A stretch of DNA of 64,000 nt from Paraburkholderia aromaticivorans (GCF_002278075.1 NZ_CP022989.1:2294001-2358000), one strand, 5' to 3'; positions 32,911-40,295 are shown, numbered from the stretch's first letter. Notes: generated by a model from the sequence alone, not told the origin. A program made the numbers and translations.

Positions 32911-33723
32911 TCAGCGCGGCAATGCATCGCCGAGGAAATGGCGAGCGTAACGCGCATTGATATCGGACAAACGGAACAGCGTCAGAAAATCCGCGGTATT
33001 GAAGTCGGGATCCCATGCCGGTGCGCCGCAAATTTTGGCGCCGAGGCGCAGATAGCCCTTCACGAGCGGCGGCGGGGCCACTTCGGCGCCCGTTTGCAAT
33101 TCGTCGACCGGCAACGGCGTGTGCGGAAACGCGCGATATTCCGGCGCAGTCAGCGCGCTTTCGCGCAGCGAGCAATAGAGATTCGCCGCGTAGTGGCCGC
33201 CGTCGACCATCGCGACACTCGCGCAGCCGAGCATCGTCTCGTAGCCGTTGTGCTTCATGTAGGCGGCGAGACCGGCCCACAGCGACATGATCACCGAGCC
33301 GCTGCGATAGTCGGGATGCACGCATGACCGGCCCACTTCGACCATCTTGGCGCGCAGGTGCGTCAGGCGCGACACGTCGAATTCGCTTTCTGCATACAGG
33401 CGGCCGATCCGCGCGGCCTGATGCGGCGGCAACGCGCGATACGTGCCGACCACTTTCAGCGTGTCGAGATCGCGTACCAGCAGGTGGTCGCAATAGGTAT
33501 CGAACGAATCGACGTCGAGACCCGCGGGGCCCGTCAGGCGTGCGCCCATTTCGTCGGCGAACACGCGGTAGCGCAGACGCTGCGCTTCGCGCAGTTCCTC
33601 GTCGGTACGCGCCCACGTCACCTGCAGACGATGCTGGGCGGTGACCGTCTCCTCCGCGCGCGGCAGACGGCGCGACTCGAAGATCGAAGCGAGGGGCAGG
33701 GTAGGCGTCGGCAGTTCTCGCAT
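32911..33723 (-). CDS. olsB: OlsB-like GNAT acyltransferase (ornithine lipid synthesis)
   Basis: A 270-residue GNAT-fold protein of the 'putative hemolysin' / OlsB group (Acetyltransf_5). OlsB adds a 3-hydroxyacyl chain from acyl-ACP to ornithine, the first step of phosphate-free ornithine lipids. Landmarks are EAQRLRYRVFADEMGARL near the N-terminus and VEVGRSCVHPDYRSGSVIMSLW, the acyl-CoA/ACP-binding region. The start at 33723 (MRELPTPT) is used; the frame stays open for another 130 codons upstream, but that part encodes a (VAV)n low-complexity run from a DNA repeat. Its place beside the phosphate genes fits lipid replacement during phosphate starvation. The exact substrate is inferred from the family. 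Confidence 0.75.
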   Translation of the reverse strand: MRELPTPTLPLASIFESRRLPRAEETVTAQHRLQVTWARTDEELREAQRLRYRVFADEMGARLTGPAGLDVDSFDTYCDHLLVRDLDTLKVVGTYRALPPHQAARIGRLYAESEFDVSRLTHLRAKMVEVGRSCVHPDYRSGSVIMSLWAGLAAYMKHNGYETMLGCASVAMVDGGHYAANLYCSLRESALTAPEYRAFPHTPLPVDELQTGAEVAPPPLVKGYLRLGAKICGAPAWDPDFNTADFLTLFRLSDINARYARHFLGDALPR

Positions 33724-33802
33724 GGGGGGTCCTGGTCGAAAAAAGGGAGATTTCTTTTTTCGCCAATGTAGTAACGCCTGGTGACGCTCGCATGGCAAAG
33801 CC

Positions 33803-33820
33803 GTGACGATTGGATGACTG
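33803..33820 (-). promoter_or_regulatory. Pho-box-like site upstream of the olsB-like gene
   Basis: Minus strand CAGTCATCCAATCGTCAC has a 7-4-7 layout with 11 of 14 positions matching CTGTCAY twice. It lies 80 bp before the start codon, but no convincing -10 follows at the usual distance. Suggestive only. Confidence 0.35.
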
Positions 33821-34078
33821 CGCGTAAGCTGCGTGCGCGCGCCTTGTAATGTCGCCGGTGGGGCCGGCGAGTGTCGGCGCCGCGCGAAAGGAGCTGGGAG
33901 GGGTGTTGGTCTCGCGAAAGGAGCGGGGGTGCTGTTCCCGAGCGAGGGGCGCGGCGTGGTGGTGTTCCCTAGCGAAAGCAATGGAATGGCGCAACAGTTT
34001 GGAGAGGCACATGCCCCGGGCTGCGCGATCCCGATGATGCGCGTAGCGCGTGCAAGGCATGCGAGGCGCGCGACCAGT

Positions 34079-34123
34079 GCGACCACCGCGACCACCGCGA
34101 CCACCGCGACCACCGCGACCACC
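34079..34123. repeat. 9-bp tandem repeat between olsB-like gene and sixA
   Basis: Five perfect copies of GCGACCACC with degenerate flanking units. The whole stretch 33724-34188 has no believable gene. It contains this array, the Pho-box-like site, and a run of CGCGAAAGGAGC/GGGG-type purine-rich sequence (about 33885-33955) with short imperfect repeats. Confidence 0.85.
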
Positions 34124-34188
34124 GCGACCGGCCCGGCGGCATTCGGGCGCCGCGTGGTTTCTTATGGGGCAGGCCCGCTTGAACCGAT

Positions 34189-34647
34189 TCAGACCAGATC
34201 GGGGCTCATCGCGGCGCGCAGCACGGCCTGGTCGTCGCCGTCACGTTCACGGCTCGCAATCCACCATACGCCCGCTTTCTTGAGCGGCCAGCTCGCTTCG
34301 CTATCCCCGAGCAGGCGGGCGGCAACGTGGCCGAGCGTCGGTTGATGGCCGACGATCACCACCGTCTGCGCGACGCCCTTGGGCCAGCCGGCCGCTTCGA
34401 GCACATTGTCCGCGCTGGCGTTGGGCGCGAGTTCGCGCACGACGCGATACTGATCGCTCAAGGTCTCGGCGGTCTGGATGGTGCGCACGGCCGGGCTCAC
34501 GAGCACGACGGCGTCAGCGGGCAGCCGGGTGCGCAGCCATTTGGCCACGCTTTGCGCCTGCTTGCGGCCACGAGTGGTGAGCGCTCGCGCGAGGTCCGTG
34601 CTGGCGATGTCTTCGGCTTCGGCGTGACGCCAAAGGATCAGATCCAT
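34189..34647 (-). CDS. sixA: phosphohistidine phosphatase SixA
   Basis: A 152-residue histidine-phosphatase-family protein. The catalytic RHAEAE motif with nucleophile His8 is near the N-terminus, and the second histidine lies in VIVGHQPTLG. E. coli SixA removes phosphate from phosphohistidine proteins, including those of the nitrogen-type phosphotransferase system. It is just upstream of the olsB-like gene on the same strand but separated by a 465-bp repeat region, so a shared transcript is doubtful. Confidence 0.9.
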   Translation of the reverse strand: MDLILWRHAEAEDIASTDLARALTTRGRKQAQSVAKWLRTRLPADAVVLVSPAVRTIQTAETLSDQYRVVRELAPNASADNVLEAAGWPKGVAQTVVIVGHQPTLGHVAARLLGDSEASWPLKKAGVWWIASRERDGDDQAVLRAAMSPDLV

Positions 34648-34801
34648 GCGTGTCTCCTTGACTCTGTTGCGGCGCTTGTGCCTGAGGCGACACGCGCCGG
34701 GTTTTGATCACTGTCGCACGCGGGCCCGTGCGGCCGCAAGGCGACGGCTCGGGCGGACCGTGAAAAGCGCCGCAGCAGGGCGCTCGCAGTCGGTGTTCGC
34801 A

Positions 34802-34915
34802 GTTGATCGCGCTGTTGGTCGCGCTGTTGGTCGCGCAGTTGGTCGTCACAGCCTGTCGTCGTAGTTGATCGTCGCAGTTGATAGTTCCTTATCGCGCCTT
34901 ATCGCGCCTTATCGC
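34802..34915. repeat. 12-bp and 10-bp tandem repeats upstream of sixA
   Basis: Four copies of a 12-bp unit (GTTGGTCGCGCT and variants, 34802-34849) are followed at 34887-34915 by three copies of a 10-bp unit CCTTATCGCG. They fill most of the 340-bp gap between sixA and tRNA-Pro. No gene was recognised here. Confidence 0.8.
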
Positions 34916-34946
34916 ACCATGTCGCAAGCGCGAAGCCCAAAAGCAA

Positions 34947-34977
34947 AAACCCGCGAAGCCGGAGGCTACGCGGGTTT
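34947..34977 (-). terminator. terminator of tRNA-Pro
   Basis: A nested hairpin: AAACCCGCG pairs with CGCGGGTTT and the inner AGCC with GGCT around loop GGA. It lies about 15 bp after the tRNA 3' end. On the minus strand it ends in TTT and then TGCTTTTGGG, so the T tract is short. Confidence 0.7.
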
Positions 34978-34991
34978 CGTGTTGCTTTTCG

Positions 34992-35068
34992 TGGTCGGAG
35001 CGAAAGGATTCGAACCTTCGACCCTCTGATCCCAAATCAGATGCGCTACCAGGCTGCGCTACGCTCCG
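34992..35068 (-). tRNA. tRNA-Pro (anticodon TGG)
   Basis: On the minus strand the sequence begins CGGAGCGTAGCGCAGCCTGG and folds normally. The acceptor pairs CGGAGCG with CGCTCCG, the anticodon loop is TTTGGGA giving TGG, the T arm is GGTTCGAATCC, and CCA is encoded. A promoter lies directly upstream and a hairpin downstream, so it forms a single-gene unit. Confidence 0.97.
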
Positions 35069-35079
35069 ACGAATCCGAG

Positions 35080-35109
35080 ATTCTACGTGGCATTGGGTGC
35101 CAGAGTCAA
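35080..35109 (-). promoter_or_regulatory. tRNA-Pro promoter
   Basis: Minus strand TTGACT (35104-35109) and TAGAAT (35080-35085) with an 18-bp spacer; the -10 lies 12 bp before the mature 5' end. Confidence 0.7.
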
Positions 35110-35165
35110 TCACGATTTGCGCCGCACCGAAACGCACGCTCAAATGCGACTCACGGCCGCGTCCG

Positions 35166-35324
35166 TTATATGCGTCCCATCAGCAGCAAGACGATCACGA
35201 TGATCAGCACGACGCCCACGAGTCCGGTGGGCCGGTAGCCCCAGCCGCTGCTATACGGCCAGCTCGGCAGCGCACCGATCAGCAGGAGGATGAGCACGAT
35301 AAGCAGTATGGTTCCGATGGTCAT
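35166..35324 (-). CDS. DUF3309 small membrane protein
   Basis: A 52-residue protein that begins MTIGTILLIVLILLLIGALP and has a second helix, with SWPYSSGWGYRPTG between them. This two-helix plan with a W-P-x-S-x-x-W-G-Y loop is typical of DUF3309, a family of unknown function widespread in proteobacteria. GGGAG lies nine bases before the ATG. It is too short for usual gene-length cut-offs. It is followed on the same strand by tRNA-Pro. Confidence 0.85.
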   Translation of the reverse strand: MTIGTILLIVLILLLIGALPSWPYSSGWGYRPTGLVGVVLIIVIVLLLMGRI

Positions 35325-35726
35325 TCTGGTTTCTCCCTGTCTAGCCTTAGCCAGTTAGTCTGGTTGGTTCGGCGCGTTCACGCCGGGACATTTGCGCGCA
35401 ATCTGCGCGCGCCTTGCAGGCTGTAGCGCAGCAAGGCGTGTGCCCGACGGACGGAAGGCGATGAGTGAGATTGGCGGCGTCGACCTTCGAGCGGGCAGCG
35501 TTCAACCTCGAGCGTTGCGCGGCCGTGCGCTCGCAGGCAAGCGGTTTGCGACGCGTGGGTCAAGCAGGGGATTTAGCGCGAAAAGCGCCGATGCCGGGCC
35601 TAAGCCACCGCGCATTGTTTTGACGTGCGGCCGCCGCGCTTGCTTCCTGCGCGAGGCACAACCAAACCCCGGCCGCCGCAGCCACGCCGCAGCCTGGAGA
35701 TCATCGTCCGGCGGTCGGTTTCCCGT
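35325..35726. other. intergenic stretch, nothing recognised
   Basis: About 400 bp between the DUF3309 gene and a small membrane protein gene. It contains several GCGC-rich inverted repeats (for example CCTTGC near 35410 with GCAAGG near 35430), but no gene, tRNA or clear promoter was identified. Confidence 0.4.
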
Positions 35727-35900
35727 TCAGTGCCGGCGACGCATCCAATGCGGCATCTGCTGATGAGTGAGCCAGTGATGCACCATGCCTTCGCCGTCGT
35801 GTTCGCGCCGATACGTTCTCGCTTCAAAAATCGACAGCGCGAGTAACACGAGCAGGCCTATTGCGAGTCCGATCAGGCCCGCGATCGTTTCAGCATCCAT
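35727..35900 (-). CDS. small single-helix membrane protein
   Basis: A 57-residue protein of unknown function. A hydrophobic helix (TIAGLIGLAIGLLVLLALSIF) is followed by a charged, His-rich tail ending HWMRRRH. The ATG at 35900 is chosen because AAAGGAGG lies five bases upstream; an in-frame ATG six codons earlier would place that ribosome site inside the coding region. The strong ribosome site and intact helix argue that it is real. No family was recognised. Confidence 0.6.
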   Translation of the reverse strand: MDAETIAGLIGLAIGLLVLLALSIFEARTYRREHDGEGMVHHWLTHQQMPHWMRRRH

Positions 35901-36083
35901 GGCAGCCTCCTTTGACATGCGGCGGTGACTTTATAGTAGATCACACGCGACCAAATGGGAGGAGCACGCCGCTCGTCACGGCATCAGGGATTACGCTTTG
36001 CGGTTAGACTCTCGGCGCTTGCGTCTGCCGGGTCACTACTGGGCCGCCGCTTTTCAAATTTTGCTTCGAGAGACTACCTGTTT

Positions 36084-36254
36084 ATGATCCGTGTTCCGAC
36101 GCTTGCGTTGCTGTTGATTGCCGGCCTTGCCGGCTGTGCGGACAATCCGTCCGGCCACCATGGCGGCCAGCCGCCGCAAGATCCCGCCGACTATCACGGT
36201 GTCCCCACCGACACGCGGCCGCCAACGCTGGTGCCGGCGCCGGTTGCGCCTTGA
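36084..36254 (+). CDS. small lipoprotein
   Basis: A 56-residue protein beginning MIRVPTLALLLIAGLAGC, a textbook lipoprotein signal with Cys18. The mature part of 39 residues is Pro-, Asp- and His-rich (HHGGQPPQDPADYHGVP) and probably extended. Function unknown. An open frame runs 43 codons further upstream but without signal-like sequence. It lies alone between divergent small genes. Confidence 0.65.
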   Translation: MIRVPTLALLLIAGLAGCADNPSGHHGGQPPQDPADYHGVPTDTRPPTLVPAPVAP

Positions 36255-36501
36255 GCGTCCGCTGAGGACCGAATCGGCAACGCAGATGAATAGCGCAGAC
36301 GAAGCACCGGCGCGGGCACGCCGGCACCTCTGACCCGCGCAAACTGTTCGCGCGGAGAGCGCGGGCTGAAGTCATGCTAGGGCGAGCGGTGCGCCCGATA
36401 TGTGTGCATTTGTTTCAAGCCGTAACGGGCTGCCGCGATGCGAAACGAGCGGCGATTGCGCCCGCTGTCCCGCCCGGTCCCGCCGCGATTACCTTGGCCG
36501 C

Positions 36502-36626
36502 CTGAGCCGCCTGAGCCGCCTGAGCCACCTGAGCCACCTGAGCCACCTGAGCCACCTGAGCCACCTGAGCCACCTGAGCCACCTGAGCCACCTGAGCCAC
36601 CTGAGCCACCTAAGCCACCTAAGCCG
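36502..36626. repeat. 9-bp tandem repeat (12 copies plus degenerate units) at the end of the MATE gene
   Basis: Twelve copies of CTGAGCC[A/G]C run from 36502 to 36609, followed by CTAAGCC units to 36626. The stop codon of the MATE gene (36619-36621, CTA on this strand) is inside the last degenerate unit. In the minus-strand frame the perfect units would read Ala/Val-Gln repeats without stops. The gap 36255-36501 holds no gene. Confidence 0.9.
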
Positions 36627-37986
36627 TCGCAGCCGCCATGCCGCGCAGGACGCCCGGCACATAGCGGCCGAGCGTCAGACCACGCAGCGCCATGAAAATC
36701 AGCATCGCGGCCCACAAGCCGTGATTGCCGTACAGCGCCAGCAAAGCCCACGAAGCCGCCACGAACAGTGCGAACGACGCCACCATCGACGTCATCAGCT
36801 CGCGCGTGCGGGTCGCGCCGATGAACACGCCGTCGAGCAGAAAGCCCCACACCGACACCACCGGCGAGAGTGCCGCCCACGGCAGATACATCTCGGCGGT
36901 AGCGCGCACGGCGGCCTGGTCGGTCAGACGTTGGACGATCCACGAGCCTGCGCCCCAATACACCAGCGAGAACCCCAGCGCGCCGAATGTGGACCACAGC
37001 GCCGTCACCTTGACCGCCTGCGTGAGCGCATGCCGGTCGCGCGCGCCGATCGCCGCGCCGACCAGCGCTTCGGCGGCGTGCGCGAAGCCGTCGAGCCCGT
37101 AGGCCATGAAGGTCTGAAAATTGAGCAGCAGCGCATTCGCGGCGAGGGTGGCGTCGCCTTGCCTCGCGCCCAGGTGCGCAAACCAGCCGAACGACGACAG
37201 CAGGCACAAGGTGCGAACGAAGATGTCGCGATTGAGCACCACCAGCCGCTTGATGGCGGCCGCGTCGAACAGTGCGGCGCGGTTCAGCGCGGGCAAGCCA
37301 CGCGGCCTGCCGTGCCATAAGAGCGCGGCGCCGAGCACGAAGCCGAGTGCGTCGGCGGTGGCCGTGGCCGCGCCGATGCCGGCGACGCCCCAATCGAACA
37401 CGTACACGTACAGCAGGACGGCCGCAATGTTCACGCTGTTGATGAACACCTGCGAGAGCAACGCGAGCCGCACCTGCTGCGTGCCGAGCAGCCAGCCGAG
37501 CACCACGTAATTGCCGAGCGCGAGCGGCGCGGCCCAGATGCGCGCGTGACAATAGAGCCGTGCATTCGTTTGCACCGCTTCGCTGCCGCCTATCACGCCC
37601 AGCGCGTAATCGATCAACGGCACTTGCAGCGCCAGCACCGTGGCGCCGATCGCCGCTGCCAGCAGCAGCGCGCGTACGACGTTGTCGCGCAACCCGGCGT
37701 GGTCGTTCGCGCCATGCGACTGCGCGACCAGACCCGTGGTGCCCATGCGCAGGAAGCCGAAGCCCCAGAACACGAAGTTGAAAAAGAGCCCGCCGAGCGC
37801 CACGCCCCCCAGATACGACGCGCCGTCCAGATGGCCGGCGACGGCGGTGTCGACCGCGCCGAGAATCGGCTGCGTGAGATTGGCGAGGACGACGGGAAAC
37901 GCCAGCGCGAGCACCCGGCGGTGCCAGTGCACGGGAACGGCGGGCGCCGCTGCCGACGGGTCCGCGTCGGGCGCGGCGTCGCTCAA
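36619..37986 (-). CDS. MATE family efflux transporter (DinF-like)
   Basis: A 455-residue multidrug and toxin extrusion protein with about 12 membrane helices. Landmarks are ALAFPVVLANLTQPILGAVDTAVAGHL and GFLRMGTTGLVAQSHGA near the N-terminus, typical of the DinF branch. The likely start is TTG at 37986, overlapping the stop of the DUF2288 gene as TTGA with AGGAA upstream. The frame is open another 40 codons, but that part reads as out-of-frame DUF2288 sequence. The C-terminus ends at a stop inside a degenerate copy of a 9-bp tandem array. Substrate unknown. Confidence 0.88.
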   Translation of the reverse strand: MSDAAPDADPSAAAPAVPVHWHRRVLALAFPVVLANLTQPILGAVDTAVAGHLDGASYLGGVALGGLFFNFVFWGFGFLRMGTTGLVAQSHGANDHAGLRDNVVRALLLAAAIGATVLALQVPLIDYALGVIGGSEAVQTNARLYCHARIWAAPLALGNYVVLGWLLGTQQVRLALLSQVFINSVNIAAVLLYVYVFDWGVAGIGAATATADALGFVLGAALLWHGRPRGLPALNRAALFDAAAIKRLVVLNRDIFVRTLCLLSSFGWFAHLGARQGDATLAANALLLNFQTFMAYGLDGFAHAAEALVGAAIGARDRHALTQAVKVTALWSTFGALGFSLVYWGAGSWIVQRLTDQAAVRATAEMYLPWAALSPVVSVWGFLLDGVFIGATRTRELMTSMVASFALFVAASWALLALYGNHGLWAAMLIFMALRGLTLGRYVPGVLRGMAAATA

Positions 37987-38291
37987 CTGCGTTCCTGCAC
38001 GCACACCCAGGGCGAGACGACGACTGCCCACAGGTCGGGGTCGCGCGCGGCGAAGTCGGCGGCCGTTTCCGCCTGCACGCGCTCGACGAAGCCCGCGGAT
38101 AGCCATTGCGCGACCTGCGTGGTGTCGTCGCCGGCAATGGCCTCGGCAACGCTCACCAGGTCGAGGTCGCGCGCCACGCGCAGCAGCATGCCGCGCGCAA
38201 AGAAGCGTTCGAGTTCGGGCCAGCCGATCCGGGCGGTTTCGGCAAGCAGCTTCGCGTACAGCGGACTATGGGTGGCGTCGTTGGAAGTCAT
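37983..38291 (-). CDS. DUF2288 family protein
   Basis: A 102-residue soluble protein. YAKLLAETARIGWPELERFFARG followed by VAEAIAGDDTTQVAQWLSAG and ending WAVVVSPWVCVQE is the DUF2288 pattern, a small family of unknown function. The stop codon overlaps the TTG start of the MATE transporter, so the two are translationally coupled. It is divergent from the pentapeptide-repeat gene with about 110 bp between. Confidence 0.85.
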   Translation of the reverse strand: MTSNDATHSPLYAKLLAETARIGWPELERFFARGMLLRVARDLDLVSVAEAIAGDDTTQVAQWLSAGFVERVQAETAADFAARDPDLWAVVVSPWVCVQERS

Positions 38292-38398
38292 CGTAAGCGG
38301 GATTTGGCGGGGTCGTTACTATAAACCATCGGCGCGGGCCGCCAGCGGGGCTCGCGTTCCGGTAGGCTATCCGTCTTTCGAAATCGATTCTAACCTTC

Positions 38399-39127
38399 AT
38401 GTCACTGGATTCAACGGCGCCGGCAGCGGGCGCGCCCCCGCACATCGTGTCCGACGCGACGCTCACGCGTGCCGAAGTCGAGCAACTCATCGCGGCGAAC
38501 GTCGCCGGCCATAAGGCGCCGCTTCATTTCACCGGCTGCGACTTCGAAGGTGTGGACCTGTCGCGACTCGATTTGCGCGGCGCCGAGTTTCATCGCTGCA
38601 CGATCGCCGAGACCTCGTTTTTCGGCGCGACGCTTTCGCATACCCGCTGGGTCCGTTGCCGCGGCCGCGAAGCGGATTTCGCGTCAGCCGATCTGGTCGA
38701 CGCGCAGTTTCAGTCGAGCGACCTGAACAACAGCGGTTGGCGGCGCGCCAAGCTCGCGTCGGCGTCGTTTCATAGCTGCAAGCTGACCGGCGCCAATTTC
38801 GAGGCGTGCACGGCGCTGGGCCTGAACTTCGTCGAAACGCTGCTGGTCGGCGCGCACTTGCGCGGCCTGTCGTTTCGCAAAGCCACCCTGCAGCAGCTGG
38901 ATTTTTCCGACGCCGATCTCGCCGGGGTCGATTTCCGCGATGCGGTCTTCGACGGCGGCAGCCTGAAGGACGCGCATCTGAAAGGCGCGCGCTTCGACGG
39001 CGCGGACCTGCGCGAAGCCGACCTGAGCGGCGTGCGGCTCGTCGATGCGGCGCTCTTCAAGGGCGCGACGATCTCGCATGCGCAGGCGGCCGTGCTCGTC
39101 ACCGAATTGGGTTTGCGCGTCATGTAG
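38399..39127 (+). CDS. pentapeptide-repeat protein
   Basis: A 242-residue protein made largely of A(D/N)LxX-type pentapeptides (for example ADLVDAQFQSSDLN, ADLAGVDFRDAVF, ADLREADLSGVRL) from about residue 45 to the end, which fold into a right-handed square beta helix. The first ~40 residues are non-repetitive. Such proteins include DNA mimics that protect gyrase (Qnr, MfpA), but many have other or unknown roles and nothing here decides. It is divergent from DUF2288/MATE. A GGCCGATT hairpin (39144-39165) follows without a T tract. Confidence 0.88.
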   Translation: MSLDSTAPAAGAPPHIVSDATLTRAEVEQLIAANVAGHKAPLHFTGCDFEGVDLSRLDLRGAEFHRCTIAETSFFGATLSHTRWVRCRGREADFASADLVDAQFQSSDLNNSGWRRAKLASASFHSCKLTGANFEACTALGLNFVETLLVGAHLRGLSFRKATLQQLDFSDADLAGVDFRDAVFDGGSLKDAHLKGARFDGADLREADLSGVRLVDAALFKGATISHAQAAVLVTELGLRVM

Positions 39128-39644
39128 ACACGGTTTTTTAGGCGGCCGATTTTAGCCAATCGGCCAGCTTGAACGATCTGATGCCAGTACTGATGATTCG
39201 ATTTGTCGAATCATTAAATACGGGTGGATTTTTAGAATCACCATTTGTCGGTGGATTTACTGTTTTGTGTATTTTCGCCATTCGCGAATTTGTTGTGACG
39301 AACTCGGCGGGTTTATTGAATCCCCTCAAGGCAAGGTCCATTCGGTTAATTGCTGCAAAGGGTGCGTTGGCGCACTAAAGCTACGCAAGACGCAAAGCGT
39401 CCGAAACATGCTGGATGGGTTAGCCGAAATCGGCCAGACGCCTTTCCTCAGGCTTTTCCCGGCGCTTTCAACGATGTTCGGGCGCCGCGCGCGCTGCCGG
39501 GGCAGGCACGGGTTTTGAATCGTGGCATTACCGGCGTTTCAGCTGAAATGCTCGGCGTATTGAGCCTGTTTATTTCCGACTTCTTTAGTTCACATGGCGC
39601 GGACTCGGTACGCCGCGTCACATTGCATGCGCAATTAATATATT

Positions 39645-39753
39645 GCGCTTGTAAAAGCGGGTTGTTAGATTTCGTTCTGGCGCATGGTGAACCGGTCCTT
39701 TGCCGATATGCGCCGAACCCCCGTTAGCCCGGCCTCGTGCCGGGCTTTTTTTT
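39645..39753 (+). ncRNA. candidate small RNA ending at a strong terminator
   Basis: Three potential stems follow one another: CGCTT-GTAA-AAGCG near 39647-39660; GGCGCAT with ATGCGCC enclosing a smaller CGG/CCG stem (about 39678-39714); and the terminator AGCCCGGC / GCCGGGCT with T8. The TAATAT/TATATT region just upstream (39636-39644) could act as a -10. No coding gene explains the terminator, since the nearest + strand stop is about 600 bp upstream. Proposed from structure only. Confidence 0.35.
39726..39753 (+). terminator. strong orphan terminator
   Basis: An 8-bp stem (AGCCCGGC / GCCGGGCT) with loop CTCGT runs into a T8 tract. It would end a + strand transcript, but there is no clear gene for it. 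Confidence 0.8.
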
Positions 39754-39829
39754 CGTCGGACTCAGGCCCGAGTCACCGCGAATTCATATGTGCGGCAGAT
39801 CATGAAAGCTTACCTTTCCTTTCTCGAAC

Positions 39830-39934
39830 ATGACCGCGCTACTCATTTTTCTCGGCATCTGCCCGATTGCGCTCGGCCTGCTGCTCGCCTTCGCCGCGCG
39901 CATCGACCCGCGGTCGGGACGCTGGCGCCGCTAG
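39830..39934 (+). CDS. possible 34-residue membrane peptide
   Basis: ATG at 39830 opens MTALLIFLGICPIALGLLLAFA followed by a basic tail (RSGRWRR) and TAG. The single helix with positive C-terminus is protein-like, but there is no clear ribosome site and no family was recognised. It could be a chance frame. Confidence 0.35.
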   Translation: MTALLIFLGICPIALGLLLAFAARIDPRSGRWRR

Positions 39935-39968
39935 TTCGAGCGGCCGCGCGCCTCGCGCGGCGCCGCAG

Positions 39969-40295
39969 TTATTGCTTGCAGCGAACCACCATCGACCGGT
40001 TTTTCACATTGGCGCCGAAAATGCCGCCGACCGTGCCACCCGAGGTTGCCCCGTTGTCGACGTCTTTCGAAACGACGTCGTAGCCATAGTTGCCGCAGAC
40101 TTCGCCCGCGCGTTTGTAGCACTCGGCCCAGCTCGAACTCGCATCGCTGCCGCTGCAGTTGATTGCAAAGCCGGTGTCGCCGCTCGGCAGGTAGGTCATG
40201 GTGGTGGTGCTGGAGCAGCCGGCGAGGCTGCCGAGCGCCAACAGGCCGAGACCGATCGTCGCAGCCGTCGCGGCGGACGCAAATGCGCGCTTCAT
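39969..40295 (-). CDS. hypothetical lipoprotein
   Basis: A 108-residue protein with a lipoprotein signal (LGLLALGSLAGC, Cys27). The mature part contains four cysteines (NCSGSD, ECYKRAGEVCG and the final VRCKQ) and a Gly-rich segment DNGATSGGTVGGIFGA. The YKRAGEVCGNYGYDVVS stretch resembles small outer-membrane lipoproteins of Burkholderiales of unknown function. It ends before the possible 34-residue peptide gene and is not in an obvious operon. Confidence 0.75.
   Translation of the reverse strand: MKRAFASAATAATIGLGLLALGSLAGCSSTTTMTYLPSGDTGFAINCSGSDASSSWAECYKRAGEVCGNYGYDVVSKDVDNGATSGGTVGGIFGANVKNRSMVVRCKQ

Larger units (their letters stand above)
39128..39829. other. gene-poor, visibly AT-richer stretch
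   Basis: About 700 bp with no convincing coding gene and a base composition clearly richer in A and T than its surroundings. It contains an 8-bp-arm inverted repeat TGATTCGA / TCGAATCA (39194-39213) and a direct repeat GGTGGATTT (about 39225 and 39249). Another palindrome, GCGCAAT-TAATAT-ATTGCGC, lies at 39629-39648, and a strong terminator closes the stretch at 39726-39753. Short open frames on both strands lack ribosome sites and recognisable similarity. Confidence 0.55.

Noticed and set aside
33724..34122. N-terminal extension of the OlsB-like protein with a (VAV)n run
   Set aside because: It is produced by reading through the 9-bp GCGACCACC array; homologues start near MRELPTPT.
34079..36626. 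Tandem arrays considered as CRISPR
   Set aside because: Units are only 9-12 bp and directly adjacent, without spacers; no cas gene is present.
36438..36695. Proline-rich (PPE)n, GGS and AQV repeat proteins around the MATE gene end
   Set aside because: All are readings of the same 9-bp DNA array in different frames with no ribosome site or independent coding evidence.
39138..39378. Two overlapping 67-69-codon frames in the AT-richer stretch
   Set aside because: They lie on opposite strands over the same bases, lack ribosome sites and resemble no known protein.
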